DNA of 64,000 bases from Vanilla planifolia (GCA_023846275.1 JAIUJO010000145.1:1137001-1201000); one strand, 5' to 3'. Shown: positions 11,773 through 25,277, numbered from the stretch's first letter. Numbers and translations are program-made. The notes: generated by a model not told the origin, from the letters alone.

Positions 11773-14700
11773 CTATGGAGGATCAAATAGGAAGTCATAC
11801 AACACCAGATTCAGTGAAGGCTCAAGGACGGGCATACCCCAACCCCAAGCAAAGTCGGAACGACAAGCAGGGTGCGCAGCCCAGTCCGTCGGTACGTTGT
11901 TATCCCTCTTGATGTATGTGATGAAAAGTGCATCAAGGTCCCAAAGAATTGCCTTGGAAAAAACCCCTCCCGCGGGCACCTGCGTGAGAGTGGTACGCCC
12001 CGCCTGCATCGCAAGTGTCGAGGCAGCTTGGATCTCGATGGCTTGAACCTCTGGGAGTGTAGTCCTGGCCAATTCAAGAGCCTCAAGCATGGCACAAACT
12101 TCCATGGCCAAACTCGCTTGAGAGAAGACTTTCCTCCAGATCACCAGCAAGGGCTTCCCCATGTGATCCCTGATCACCAGTCTGAGGCCCACCAGATCAT
12201 CACCAACGACCACGTTGCAATTTATTTTAACCCATCCAGTGGGATGTAGAACCCACTTTTGGTCTATCATCAGTTCAGGTGAACTGAGTAGGTTCCCCAA
12301 GAAGTGGATGTGCGAGTTCTATGAAGCAAAGCGATCTCAATCTGCAGCTTCCGTAAGATAGAACTGTAATTGGGCATTTCATCGTTTTGCTTCTGCGCAT
12401 TGCAGAGCTCCCAGATGTAATACATTCCCGTGGCTAAGTTTGCAGCATGCAATACGCCGATGACTTTGCGCCACATAGGCGCCACGACGTAGTCGAGGAA
12501 CCGTTGCATGACGGATACCCCAATACTCTTTGCAGGTCAGAAGCGAAGTGCGGTGACGTCCCACGAAGCTGGTGACTGCTCCAAAGCTCCTGCGCACGCA
12601 GACACTCCCACATTATATGCTCTGATGTCTCGTCAGCATTACACCCCCATACGTAGCTACTGCACACAACGAGTTTCCTGCGAGCCATCCAGACTGCTAT
12701 AGGGAAATGGTCCCCTCAAGCGCCATAAGAAGAATCACACCCTGAGCAGAGCCTTTACTTTCCAGATCCTTTTGAGATGCTCCGTGTCTACATTAGGGTT
12801 TCCCATGCAGCCACCAACACTTTCACAACGTAATTGCATGTAGATTTTTGAATTGCTGACCTGGGTCGATTTCGTATGAGATTGCAGGAGTGTATCACAA
12901 TTCTAAGCCCAAGGCAAATGCATAATGCGTTCAAAAAGGAGGTTGCCGGCCCAAGCACGGATGCTTTCTTCATTCCAAATGCCAGTCTCGACAATGCATG
13001 CGCTCACGTGTTTTAGCCAGTCAACATCCATGTTGATGAAGGTGGGCCACAAGCAGATTGGGAGCACACAGAGCCAATTGTCTTCCATGAATAAAGCATC
13101 ATTGCCATTGCCAATTATCCACACAAAGTTAGTAAGGGCATACGGCATGGCAGCAGCACTAAGTCAGCATGCATGAGGGGCTCCCCGCGGTGTCCTAACA
13201 AGGTTTTGTGCTGCATCGTATTTAGTTCTCATAATGAGCACCCAGGAGTTTTCCTCTCGGCTGATCAATTTCTTGCATTGCTTCATGAGGCCAAGTGTGC
13301 ATGTCCAAGAGGCCAAGGCCACCCACATCTTTAGGCAAGGTGACAGTCTCTCAGCTCGCATAGTGCATCATTCTTGCACCATTAGCACCGCACCATAGAA
13401 AATTCCTTATCTTCTGCTCCACCGTGTCAATGGCACACTTCGGCAAGACGTAGTGGCTCAGCAAGTGACTTTGGATAGCATTAAGGACACACTTGATCAT
13501 GGCAACCCTCCTAGCAAGTCTTCTGGAGGAGGTTGACGTCCTCCTTGATTAATTTTGCCCAGACACCAAGATAGCAGAGGTTGTCCCCACGAGCCATTTG
13601 TAGCTTCCTCGAGACCACCTTCCTCCTTTTTGTGCTCATGGCTCTGCTAAAGAAGGCTGTGGACTTCGTGAGGTTTACCCTCATCCCGGTGGCCTTACAA
13701 AATTCCTGCATCGTCTTTTTGACCGTGCGCTGCAGCGTACGTTGCTGGCACGTAGACAAGGATGTCCCGCATCGAAACCCAAGCAGTGATCTTGTTTCAT
13801 AATTATGCATAATTGTTGAGAGGTACTCCGTCACGATTGGGAACAAATACGACGAGAGCGGGCACCCCAAACGAAAGCCGCGCTTTGCCTAAATCCATGG
13901 TAACCGGATTTCATTAAGCAGGACACCATATCTTTGATTCGCAATGCAAGCATCTATCCAATCGCACCAGATGTAGGGAAAACCCACGATTTTCGATATA
14001 TAAGTAACAAAATCCCATCTCACCGTATCGTATACTTGCTCCATGTCCACTTTGATTGCCATGAGCCTTGCCCTTGTGGAGGATGAATGCATTCACAAAG
14101 CCATCTCCTAAGCTACAAAAATGTTGTCCGTAATGCTTCTTCCTGGTACCAACGCCCGCCCCCTGTTCTCTTGATATCAGATTAGAAAATAGCTGCTTGA
14201 GCCTTTCATCCAGGATCCTCGCAATGACTTTGTAGATGACATTACCTAGGCTGATTGGTCAGAATTGTTTAGGCTTGTAGGCACCTTGGATCTTTGGTAT
14301 AAGAACTATAAGTGTGTAATCTACCAGTAGCCTTGGATGAACTCCATAGTGACCCCATCCAAGCCTGGAGCTTTATTCTTCCTAGTAGTTTTGATGGCCG
14401 AGATGACCTCCTGCTCAGTCATAGGGCTTGCCAACGTGGTTGCCTGAGCGTTGTTGATTCTGGCATGCAGCACATGCTGTATGGTAGGAAGCACGCTTGT
14501 CTCACCACACCACTTCTTCTGAAAGAAAGGTTCCAAAATCATGCTCATACTTTCATGCATAGTAACCATACTACCCTAATCATCTTTCAGCTGGGCAATG
14601 AGGTTATTGCACGTTCGCAGGGTCACAGCAGCATGAAAGAAGTGAGTATTGTGGTCTTCCAGCTGAGCCCAATGTATTTTTGCTCTTTGCCACCACCACC

Positions 14701-15736
14701 GCTCCTCTAACACACAGCCACGGTGGAAATCCAGGATCAGTTGCCCAAGGCACCGATGTTCCTCTTAATTCAGTCCCTCGAGTGACCCCCTTCATTTGCA
14801 GCGTGTTGATGCTCTTTTCTAATTCCACATTGCCACTCATGATATTGCCCGCCTCTGACTTACTCCACTTGCACAGTGCCCCAAGTGATCTCTAGAATTT
14901 TGTTGATAGGCCTTCCATTTGATTCCTCTTGGTCCGTCTACTGCAAGCACGATGAACCACCCCAATTGCCTTCGAGAACTCCAGCCAGACGCTTTCGAAT
15001 TGAATTCGACGCTTGCTTTAAGTTTATGCCAAACATCCTTGTCAATGAGAAGAGGATAGTGGTCTGAGCCAATCCACACCAAGTGTGTAACTAAACAGCC
15101 AGGGAGCGCTTGCATACCCGTAATGTTCATCAACGCTCTATCAACCTTTCTAGTATCCTTGCACCATCCTCCTTGCCATTACACCATGTCAATTTGTTCC
15201 CGATAAACATATGATCCACAGAGGAAGGTCCTAAATCACGTCCGCAAATTCTTGTTGCTGTTTGTCCTAGCTAAATTTCCTCCCCCCCCCCTCTTTTCAC
15301 CTTGCGACATTAAAAGGTTGAAATCGCCAGCAACTAGCAAGGGACCAGCATTCTCGACCTCCTCCCTTAAGAAGTCCCACATCTCCTTATGTTTTAGGTT
15401 CTCCTTTGGCCCATAAACTGCACAGCACATGAGTATGACTCCCACTTTCATGCTGACGTCAAATGACACCGCATGCATCGACAATCGAATGAGTTTCACG
15501 TCCATACAGCTCCTCCATAGAAGAACAATGCCGGTAGACTTCCCTTCCAAAGGTTGCGTCACATTATTCCAGTCTCTGCGAAGCAGCAAGTCAACATCCC
15601 TCTACGTAAAGCTTTGGGCTCTTGTCTCCACAAGGGTGACCACCCCAGTTTTCCTTTCTCTCACAAGCCTCTTTAAGTAGCTCTACGACTTCTTACCATG
15701 GATGCTCCTAATATTCAATACTACAATTTTAGTCAT
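11773..15736 (-). pseudogene. LINE-A ORF2: endonuclease, RT, zinc domain, RNase H
   Basis: The start is the ATG at 15,736, followed by the endonuclease opening (VVLNIRSIHG, family ATWNIRGI). Endonuclease landmarks are VETRA, AGDFN (15,318-15,332) and GSDHYP (SDH at 15,059-15,067). RT landmarks are KNKAPGLDG near 14,370 and motif A AIKVDMEQVYD near 14,050. The segment that should hold YADD is missing: near 13,762-13,772 sequence GFRC runs straight into DILVYVP in another frame. A zf-RVT region with WGC...H..W.C is near 12,610-12,665. RNase H (12,250-11,773) keeps the glutamate in MLEALELA, but the first aspartate region reads KINCNVV and the third reads IQAAST where LINE-B has IQTDST. Several stops and frameshifts are present. 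The protein cannot reverse transcribe. Confidence 0.9.
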
Positions 15737-15950
15737 TTAAAAAGGTGTTAGTTGTACCACTCTGCATCATGGATTCACAATGCACCAGCCAAAGCGTTTG
15801 CCTCGGCCCCCCTCCTTCAGAAGTCTTAGCGAATGCGTCATGCATCAAGGCAATGCCTATCTTATTCGTCCTTAATGAATTACAGCACCCCTGGTATGTA
15901 ACTTCTACCATATCTCTATGCCCGTGGTAATTCATCCTGTGCCAGTGTCC

Positions 15951-17880
15951 CTACAGGGGATTTAGATGTTTGCTGCACCTTACGATGTGCAGTGAGGAGG
16001 AAGTCATCCTATCCCTCTTTGCGATAAATATCACCATAACGAGTATTAACGTCCAGAGCCTGTTCGGTTGCCAGCATTGGCGCCTTCCCCTTATGTCTAA
16101 CACATGGGGGCCCCTTGTTTGGGAGATGCTTCTCTTTCTACCATTCGAGCCACCTCCCTCCTCAGCGTTACTTACTCCAATTGCCATCTTATGTGCACTA
16201 TGATGCACCCAATTACCTGAGTAATTCCTTTGTGCATTGGTGGCTTGCCTCCCCCTCTTTGGTTGTACCAACATCCACGGGCCAAGGTTCTCATTCTTGG
16301 TACCCTCCTCCTCGTCCGATATGAGTCCTTCCCTCGCTGTATTAAGGGACATCCTCTCATCCATGGAGGTCCTACCAATAGCAATGTTAGGGTTCTGCCC
16401 AGAGTTCGCGGACGTCATAACAGGCGGCCTCCTACGAATGCAAGTTGAGATCATAGAAGGGGTTAGAGTTGCAATGTGGCACCATGGACGATGAAGCCTT
16501 CCCAGAGCCCAGCAACGAGGTCCTCACATCCCCCGCAGAGGGTGCAGATGCAGCGATGCCAATCTTCTCGAGCTTGCACTACTCGACCAAGTGACCCACA
16601 AAGCCACATGCAAAACATATTTTAGGAAGCCCCTCATATTCAAATGGTTGAAATGAACATCCCATTGCCCCCCTCAGCCACATGCCCGGTTTCAATGGCT
16701 TCGATAAATCAACCCTGACACAAACCCAGGCGAAAGACGAGCGCTGCATGTCCACCGTCCAACTATCAAGAAGAATCGGTTCTCCCATCGATTTTGGTAT
16801 TCTAAGTATGTTCTTGATGTCCCAGTAGATTAGAAGGAGGGCCAGAAACCAAACCAAGACTGGGGCACACATGACCGTCATGGTGCTTGATCGGAAATTG
16901 GGAGTCCACAAGTCCAAGCCCATGGCCTGGCCAACGATTTGCCACTGGCCTCGCCGCCATACCGCATTCCTGTCGTCCATGGAATCAAAGTGAAGGTAGA
17001 AGCAGCCAGTGGAAATGTCTAGGATTCTGAAATTCTGGAGGTGCCCTAGTGCCTCTGAAGCAGCCGAGCGATGACAAAGAAAGGGAGAGTATTGCCATAA
17101 ACTCGACCCATTAAATTGTACCTGTTGAACTCAATACACCTTTGGCAGGCCTCGTTCGACATGATGATCTCGTCATTATCAACAAAGTTAGCCATGCAAG
17201 CTGTCCTGGCCTTGACATCTTAGGCAAACAGCTTAATATAGGACGTCGCTGCTTGATTTAGCATAGTAATCTTGGAAGTTAACGCTTCCTTAAAGTGGAC
17301 TATATTAACTTGTGTCGCTGTGCAAGAGATAGTTGGTAGGGCTGTGCTATCCAACAGGGTAGCTCTGCCAAGCTCGGGAATACCATCTGCAACCTTATCC
17401 GAAATCGCCATGCTTAGTTCACAGGAACGAGCATTGCTAGCCCCATAAGTATCAATGTGATACGGCAGGTTTACATTCTCTCCATTCTTGACAAGTGCCA
17501 CATGCCAATCCGGAAGCACCACCAGCTAGGCATTCCGGATTGCCCCCATACTTTCCAGTGTGACCCAAGGGTTCTCCTGACATTCCTCCCTACTCGCAGT
17601 CAGTCTGCATTAGAGGCAACATCTAGGTAACAAAGGTCACACCATCTTCTAGAGTTCCAACATCAGCAGTCGAGGTGTCAGCGGAAATATTTGATATTTC
17701 AAGCTCATGCTGTAGATAGCCATCCTTTGCATCGATCGCAGACTTACTAATGACCAAACTTTTTTTCCCATTGCCACCAGCAATTCCTCCAGTGGCAATC
17801 TCCTCATATTCCCTTTTAGTTGAGGCACTTCCACAGTTTCTAGATTTTCCATTACTTTTCCTCCCTTTGAAACCTGCCAT
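15951..17880 (-). pseudogene. LINE-A ORF1: nucleic-acid-binding gag-like protein
   Basis: The ATG at 17,880 opens MAGFKGRKSN, matching LINE-B ORF1. The middle part (16,980-16,579) matches the DUF4283 type of plant LINE and gag-like proteins, including YWDIKNILRIPKSMG and a WVCVRVDLSKPL stretch. It ends in a CCHC zinc knuckle, CFACGFVGHLVE, whose last cysteine is cut off by a TAG; one C to T change from CAG would explain it, since LINE-B has Q at the matching region. A GPWMLVQ motif, typical of the basic tail of these proteins, lies near 16,270. Frames shift at least twice (17,623-17,522 and 16,579-16,454), so no full protein is possible. The role in live relatives is to bind the element RNA. 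Confidence 0.85.
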
Positions 17881-18375
17881 AGTTAGTTGCAGTTCTACAA
17901 GGAGAGTAGAGCATAATAATGCTTGGTGAGGAAGTTAGATGCTTGTTCGTAGATAGCCCGCAGCCAATGCTTCTAAGTTTGCATGGCAAAAATTACATGT
18001 TCCGCGGCAAAGCCAGGGATTTTAATCGTGTTACATCACTGCCGTGTGCAGGGGCCTAGGAAAATGGGGTTGGGTTCCAAATTTGAAATTTGAACAGCCA
18101 AATGAATATTTTGCCCACCTCTGTACGGCACTTGAAATCAGCACCAATGAACTTAGTCAAAGGAAAGTTTCCAGTAAGGTACCTTGGCGCTTTCCTTTGA
18201 CCGATACAGTAGATGCTTCACCATCAAAAGACTTCCATTCATGCAGATGCTCCAACTTGCTTTTCTCTCTGACTCCATCGTAGTCGCTGCCATTGTCAGA
18301 ATGCAAAAGTCAGATTCTGTGACAGACCCTGCCGTCTTCAAAGTGCCATCTTGAAGTTTTCCAATTAATATAAAC
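17881..18375 (-). other. LINE-A 5' leader
   Basis: Non-coding sequence upstream of ORF1 on the minus strand with the higher GC content of the element. The edge at about 18,375 is where strong AT richness starts. No promoter motif is clear. Confidence 0.5.
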
Positions 18376-19331
18376 ATTGTCTATCTAAAATTTTAAAATT
18401 AGATTAAAAAATTTATTAAAAGTACTTACAGTTTATTATCAACAAACAAAATACCATTACAATAGAGTAATAATATACCCATCTTTGTATTTTGATGAAA
18501 ATAAAATCTTTTACAAAATAAATTAAAACATAAATTATTTATAAAAGCAATATACAAATAGATAAAGATAAACTCTCCTTACATGTATGTTATTAATTAA
18601 TTAATGCTCTCCCTTAATTTATGATTATTTTTTCCAAAATATTTTTAATTTCTATTGTCTTTTATTTTTTGTTATCACTTAAAGTGACTTAATCCAAATT
18701 ATGTAAATAATTAATAACCTTAAAATTTTATGAATTTTTTAAGAAATTGTTGATGTAGTTTATTTTTTTAACAAAACCACTTCACTCTAATTACACTTTA
18801 TTCTAGCTCACACAATTCTTTTCAAATTGATTTAATTTATTTTTTGTAAGAAAATTATACAAATTATTTAAAGTAAATTGTATTATTATTAATTCAAAAT
18901 TTATAAAAAGGATAAATTATTATGATTGTTAGGTTACTACTTTGTTTGTTAAAGCAAGCTTTAATGTTTTGTATTTTATTATAACACAATTATTTGCTTA
19001 GAAACAACTTTATTCGTAAAGAAAAAGTGAAGAATTTTTTAAATTAGTGAACTAGTAGTGTTCAAAGTATCTTGGAATATTCAGCAACCTTCAAGAATTG
19101 AAGACATGTGCATCAGTTGTGATAAGATTTTTTTTATTATAAATTAAAATGTTAACCCAATGATTCTAAGACACTCTTTTTCTAATTAATCTCAAATCAT
19201 ATTGAGGAATTTAAATTGTTTAATCTTCTTCTTAACTTAGCAAATGAATAGAATTTAATTTTTTAATCTCTTAAAGTTTTTATTAGTTTAAATCTTAAAC
19301 TATTCATTGATTTAAGAAACGTGATTTTATT
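18376..19331. other. AT-rich sequence, no feature recognised
   Basis: No coding match and no repeat structure that I could support. Confidence 0.4.
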
Positions 19332-19722
19332 TTTCAATCATTTTTCCTTGGTTAAATCATAATCTTGCATTTTTTTGTTGAATTCTATTTTAAGTTGATT
19401 GTTAAACCTTAATTAAATCAAAAAATAATTTTATTAAATGTTTTTACAACTAAATAATTAAAAAAATTAAGCTACATCTTAATTGTGCTATAATGTAATG
19501 TTCTGAGACTGAGCTTAAGCTAAAGTAGTCTTTTCTAATCATTATTTTCTTGGTTAAATCATACTCGTATATTTTCCTAAATTTTTTTATTAGGTTGATT
19601 ATTAAACCTTAATTAAATGAAAAACCAATTCCAATAATTTTCAAAATTAGATAATAAAAAATTAAGCTATATTTATTTTTGCTAAAATGTAAAGCTCTTA
19701 GCTTCAGCTTAAGCTAAAGTGG
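19332..19722. repeat. Imperfect tandem duplication, ~195-200 bp unit
   Basis: Two units (about 19,332-19,528 and 19,532-19,722) share in order CCTTGGTTAAATCAT / TCTTGGTTAAATCAT, GTTGATT(G/A)TTAAACC, TTAATTAAAT, AAAAAATTAAGCTA and GCTTAAGCTAAAGT. They differ by many substitutions and small indels, so the duplication is old. Function unknown. Confidence 0.8.
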
Positions 19723-20006
19723 GCATTTGCAAGGGTTAGGACCAACGACACTAAGAAAATTATGTTAGCATAATCTACTATAGTCCTGAATCCAGTTGGC
19801 TACTAAAAGGCACAAAACTAACATGTAATTCCATAACGTATGAGTTAATCAGGTGATTAAATCTTGACTGCATATGGGGACCTAGACCTTTTTTGGCTCA
19901 CAAAATAGCATCGTGCAAATGCCTTCAAAGAGCACAACGCTTACATAGTAAGCAATGTGGGACTATTCTAGCCTACTTGTCTAATTCGAAAATTGAGAGT
20001 GCGGAT

Positions 20007-20218
20007 TGTCGTTCAATCACTCATTTTTGCAATGGCTTAAAAGAGGTCGACTCTCCCTTTAAATAATGATCCTAATCGATCCAACACTTAACTTCGTGGG
20101 CTCATCACAGGGTGTCGTTCAATCACTCATTTTTGCAATGGCTTAAAAGAGGTCGACTCTCCCTTTAAATAATGATCCTAATCGATCCAACACTTAACTT
20201 CGTGGGCTCATCAGAGGG
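20007..20218. repeat. Near-perfect 106-bp tandem duplication
   Basis: The unit begins TGTCGTTCAATCACTC at 20,007 and again at 20,113. The copies appear identical except one base near the end (CATCACAGG against CATCAGAGG). The low divergence shows a recent duplication, in contrast to the eroded DNA around it. The flanks (19,740-20,830) are slightly richer in GC than the rest and may be an unclassified LTR or other element, but no coding evidence supports this. Confidence 0.95.
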
Positions 20219-22964
20219 TTACTACATTATCCACTGTATGTGATGGATCCTTGATCGACATCCAATGGTCATGAACTTGTCTCACTTCATTAGATGATGT
20301 TTCTAGCAAAAAATGTATTCTTGAATCATGTGGATTTAAATAATCCATTTTGAACCTTATGTCTTAGATCATTCTTAATTTTATAGTTGATTAATAATGA
20401 ACCAGATCTCATTTGACTTCATTGAATTTCTTAGATCGAATCCAGCATGAACCAACAACTCAAAACTCGTCCGTCTTTACAACGCTTCATTGGATGGTTG
20501 TAATCTCCTCTAAGTTGATCCAACGACTCTAGTCAATCCTGCATAATGGCTAAATAACTTGTCATTGTATATGTCGTTGAAGTAGTAATTTTACAATTTT
20601 GAGCCATTGAGAGAAGCATTTTAGGATGTTTGGCAAAAGCTTTTTAAACAATTTTTTCTTGATTTTTTTAAATGGTTTTGACGAAACCTTTTCTATAAAT
20701 ACCTAAATATTATGAATAAAATGACTATTGAATGTCACTAACCTTTTAACATCTCAAATAAGACTTACATCAAATTCTACTAGCATAAATTTCGCCTAGC
20801 AGCACTCATCGACTATAACTTGAAATTTCACATTCTCTGAGGTAAGCTTATTTCTTATAAACTTTTATTTTCTCAATTCTTCTTATAATTTTTAGTTTTT
20901 TTTATAATTTTTATATTCATAAATAAGCATACAAGAACATTAAGTATTTAATAAAAATTTATTTATTGCTATATTTTGATTTTTCGATTGGGTTAGGTGA
21001 CCAAGTATTCGTGATGCCTAAGTTCAATTTCATGCAAAAAACTAAGTTGGAGTTAAACTTGCAAAAGCTCAGGTTATAGTTGAACTCCCAAAAGATACTA
21101 ACATAAATATGAAAGGTCAGAAAAACATTTAAATATTTTTTAGGTGAATAGTATGAAAAAATTTTAAGTTATAACTCTTTTACTAGTACAATTTTTCTTA
21201 ACCTCGACAAAAGACAGACATATGCTGTAATTTGAACCAAGCCTACTATAAATGTTTGTGTACCACTTCAATTTTTATATTTATTTTTCTTATTCTAAAA
21301 AATTATAAATTCATATATTTATAAATTCAAGTTTTCAATTAACATGAAATTATTTTTATAAAACATATTTGAAAATAATTGCATTTCTTATTAGAAAATG
21401 TTATTTTAAATTCGCATTTTTATACGATTCACACATTCATTTTCACTTTAATGGCAAAAATCAATTATAAAACCAATCAAAATTTTATATGTAAGTAATT
21501 CTTTATGATGATCCTAAATAAGTTTTAAAGTTTTAAGGTTTTCCTTAATTACATCTTTTTTGTCTATTTATTTTATTTGAATATTTTAGACTTCATTTCT
21601 TATATATTAATTTTTTTTATTTATTTTCATATTAATTTTTTAGTTTTAATTTCTTAATCAAAGTTTACATGCACAATACGTGATTTTAATTATTAGATTT
21701 GAGAACTCAAGTTATTTTGAGTTTAATTAAATATTAGCATTAATCTCACATGAATGTGATGTATGACCAAGTTACATGCAATAGAGCAATTTAATACTAT
21801 TATAGCATGTAAATTATCAACATGTGTATGTATATAAGATCTTCTAATCTGTGTAACAAAAATTTCTTGACAAATTATTTTTTATTTATGAAAATGATTA
21901 AATAGAGTATTAGTATTTAAAATCACTTAATTCTTTAACTAAAGATGCATGCTTATTAACATTTTGTTTTAAAGAATTGGCCTTTCCACATTCTCAATAT
22001 ACAAATCGACCTTATCTCTAATTTTTTTAATAATGAATTAGATATTCATTATATATTTTATAAAATTTTTTAATCTTCTATTAAACTTTTCATAATTTTC
22101 ACAAACATAAAGTATTTGTTTAGCTTACTTTGTTGTAGTAGTGTTTCTCCTAACTCTAACATATTCCCTCTTCGTTTCCTTCTATTAGAGTAATGCAACA
22201 TTTTCCTTCACTATCTTCTTCCTTTACAATTATGATAATCACTTTTGACTCATTCAAAGCTCTTTTCAATGTATATTTTCTTTCGTGTACTTTTTTATTT
22301 CATTCTTGTTAAATGATCCTTCATAAATCATCACTAACTCCTACCATGTTTTGTAAACTATTTTAAAAATCATAATTTTATTTAATTTAGTCATATTTAA
22401 AGTATAATTTTATTAAATTTAATAGTAAAAAATATCTTATGAGCTTCATTAGTGGGAAAACTGAAAGGAATTGTTATTACTTCTCACACTTCTCTATTAA
22501 TGTATCTTAAATAACAAGTTATCTTAGTCCTTAAAAAGAAATACAAATCACCACAAAAAAGAGTGGAGGCCTACAAAAGGAACCACCTTTGCCTAAACTT
22601 ACTGGAAAATTTATTGGAGCCATAGAACACTTGCAGAATAGCTTGTCATAAGAATGGAATCTTGCTTTAATACTAATTAAAGTTTTGTTTTGCAAGACAA
22701 TGGTGAATAGCTAAGAATTAAAATTTCTATTTTTTAGGGAAATACTAAAAGAAATAGCTTTAAAAAATTTTGAAATTCTTAAGAAAATCTCAAAAATTGT
22801 CCCACATTCGAGGTTGGTTGCCCTTTAATTCACTTAGGACTAGTGATGCACTACACGTTGTATAGAAGGATATAGTTGTAATAACATGATCTAAAAACCT
22901 TTTAAACTATTTTCATAATCCTACCTAGTACCATAACTAGTTGAGTGGTTTGTCGACAAGCGCT
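20219..22964. other. AT-rich sequence, no feature recognised
   Basis: The first 600 bases read like the end of some element (moderate GC, no open frame). The rest is T-rich low-complexity sequence. No gene is supported. Confidence 0.4.
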
Positions 22965-23135
22965 CCCAACCCTTTAATGAAATCCAACATGTTTTAGGAA
23001 TTGTCAAGGCTTTTGTTTTGAATTAATATAAATTAGTATTATTTTCACTAATTAATTATTTTAATTGCAATAAACATTTTATAAAATTTATTGAAATAAT
23101 ATTAAGATATGATTAAAAGTAGATTTTCAAGATAA
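22965..23135. repeat. Dispersed repeat, copy 2 (with 11,295-11,480)
   Basis: Same-direction copy of the repeat at 11,295, with CCAACATGTTTTAGG near 22,987 and ATATTAAGATATGATTAA near 23,100. Family not recognised. Confidence 0.5.
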
Positions 23136-25246
23136 TTAAGGCAGATAGGTTGTCATGAAGAATTTTAATTTAAGTGGTTACCAACTCATTTAGTTCAAGA
23201 CATGCAAAAGTATGACATTTTTGGTTTTTTACATGTAATTGAAATTTGTAATGGAAATAATTTCTTATTTTCTTGCAAAAAATTATTATTTTATTCATTC
23301 TTTTTTTAGGGAACATCAACTATTTTGACTAAGACTAATAGCAAAAAGGGATAGACATTATCAAATGGATAAGTAGCACAAACTCTTGTTTTAAAAAGTT
23401 ACTTCATTTAATATATGAAGATAATTAGAAGCATGCAACAGATTTTTTTATGGTACAATACGGTGCATTTTTAATAGAATTTCTTATTATAAATAATATC
23501 ATTGATTTATTTTTTGGAAGATTTTCCTTTCTTATTTTGAAACAAATTTATATGTTGTACTTCTTATCTAATTATGAAAGTATAAGATTATTGATAGTGA
23601 TTGTGGCATCAAGGAAAAAGAGAAAACTACACTACATAATATCCTAAAAATTAAATGTCTATATAATAGTTTGGTTCATCACACAAAGGACATGATAAAT
23701 TTTCATGCTAGTAATCAATTAAGATAAACTATAATAAGTTATGCAAGATTTTTAATATATGAAAAATCATGTTTTGATGAAGTCTTTTATGTATTTTAAA
23801 CTTTCTTAATTATAAAAGCATAGTTTTTATACTTGTGTCCAATAAATTTCTTTAAATAATACAACATTTCATTTTAATATTTTCAAACTTTTTTCATTAA
23901 TTATTCTTTATCTTTTGACTATTTTGAACTTTTTGTCTTTGAAAATATTTTACTTTGCATTTCAAAAAATTTTGCTAAATAATTTAAAATTAATGTAAAT
24001 TTGGTAGACCTGACCGTGTTCTTTTCTATTTTTTGAAAACTTCATATTACATTATTTGGTAGAATATTCCTTTTTTCCTTAAGTTATGGTAGAATATTTA
24101 TAGTGGTTCTTGTCATGTTAATGTATCATGTCATTTATTTAATTGATCTATTTTAAAAATTCATTTTTATTTAAATCTAGAACTTTCTATGGATTTATGG
24201 CACTTAAATTTATTTTGGATAATTTATTCATTGAAGTTTCTCATTTGAAATGTCCAAGAAATTTTAAATATTTTTTTCTTAATCTTTAATAATTTTTGTA
24301 AATCTTTGATATTGTTCTTTATTTTTGTTTAACTAAATTATTTTTCATTAATTTTTTCCATTATTTTTATTAATCCGAATATCAAGCAAAAAAAATATGT
24401 TTTTATTCCGATAGAATTCGATTAATATTTGTTTATTCATTAAGCTTGGATTACACCAAAAGATATTTTTCATCACAAAATCCATACCTCTAATATTAAA
24501 CGATTTTAATAGTTTTAAATAACATTTAAGACTTATATTTATGTGTCAAGTCGTTGTTAAATTTTGATCGCAAAAAAATTTATTTTTTAACAAATCAAAG
24601 AATGTTACGTGCATTTTCAATGAATGATTTCATTATTGCAAAAAAAGACATATTATCGAAAAAGAAATATTTATCACTAAGGGATATCAAAAATAGATAT
24701 ATAAAATATTAAATATGTTAAAAATTTTGAACAAAAAAAAGTTTGCAACAACAATTCTAATAATGAAAAAAATTGAAAAGTACTCCATAAAAAGGAAGTA
24801 AAAATATTATCATCATAGATAAAATATTGAACTGAAAAATTCTTAATCATTATGCTAATAAAAAAATAAACTATGAAAAGAAAAAATATGAAATATATCT
24901 TGGGATAATTCAATCATAAATAATATTTTATTAAAAAATTATTTAAATACAAGAAAGTAAAAAACTTTCAATATTTATAAAACTTTTCAAATTTTTTATT
25001 AAAAATATTTTTTTAAACAATAATGATAAGGAATATGCTGATGTAAACATAGCAATTTTAAATTAATGTAATAGAAAAATAATTATTAAGGCAATTACGC
25101 ACTTAAACATTTAAATAGTCTGATTAAAATTTAATAAAAATATCAACATTATTATCCACAAAAAAAAGGACCCAACATAGATGACAAAGTATAAAATTGC
25201 CAAAACTCTATGTTTCCAAAAAATAAAAAATCATGCATGTAGACAT

Positions 25247-25277
<31 letters not shown>

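Larger units (their letters stand above)
11700..18375 (-). mobile_element. LINE-A, plant L1-type non-LTR retrotransposon (dead)
   Basis: A block of clearly higher GC content lies in AT-rich DNA and contains, in minus-strand order, a 5' leader, ORF1 (gag-like, zinc knuckle) and ORF2 (APE-type endonuclease, reverse transcriptase, zinc-binding domain, RNase H). This is the standard layout of plant L1-clade elements with a C-terminal RNase H. Both ORFs are broken by frameshifts and stops. Edges are set by the change in base composition. I saw no poly(A) at the left (3') edge and no target duplication. It is the same general family as LINE-B at 47-63 kb but clearly diverged: ORF1 starts MAGFKGRKSN against MAGSKVKKSN, and RT has KNKAPGLDG against KNKAPGMDG. 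Confidence 0.9.

Noticed and set aside
20007-20218. CRISPR-like array
   Set aside because: Only two directly adjoining 106-bp units without spacers, in a plant nuclear setting.
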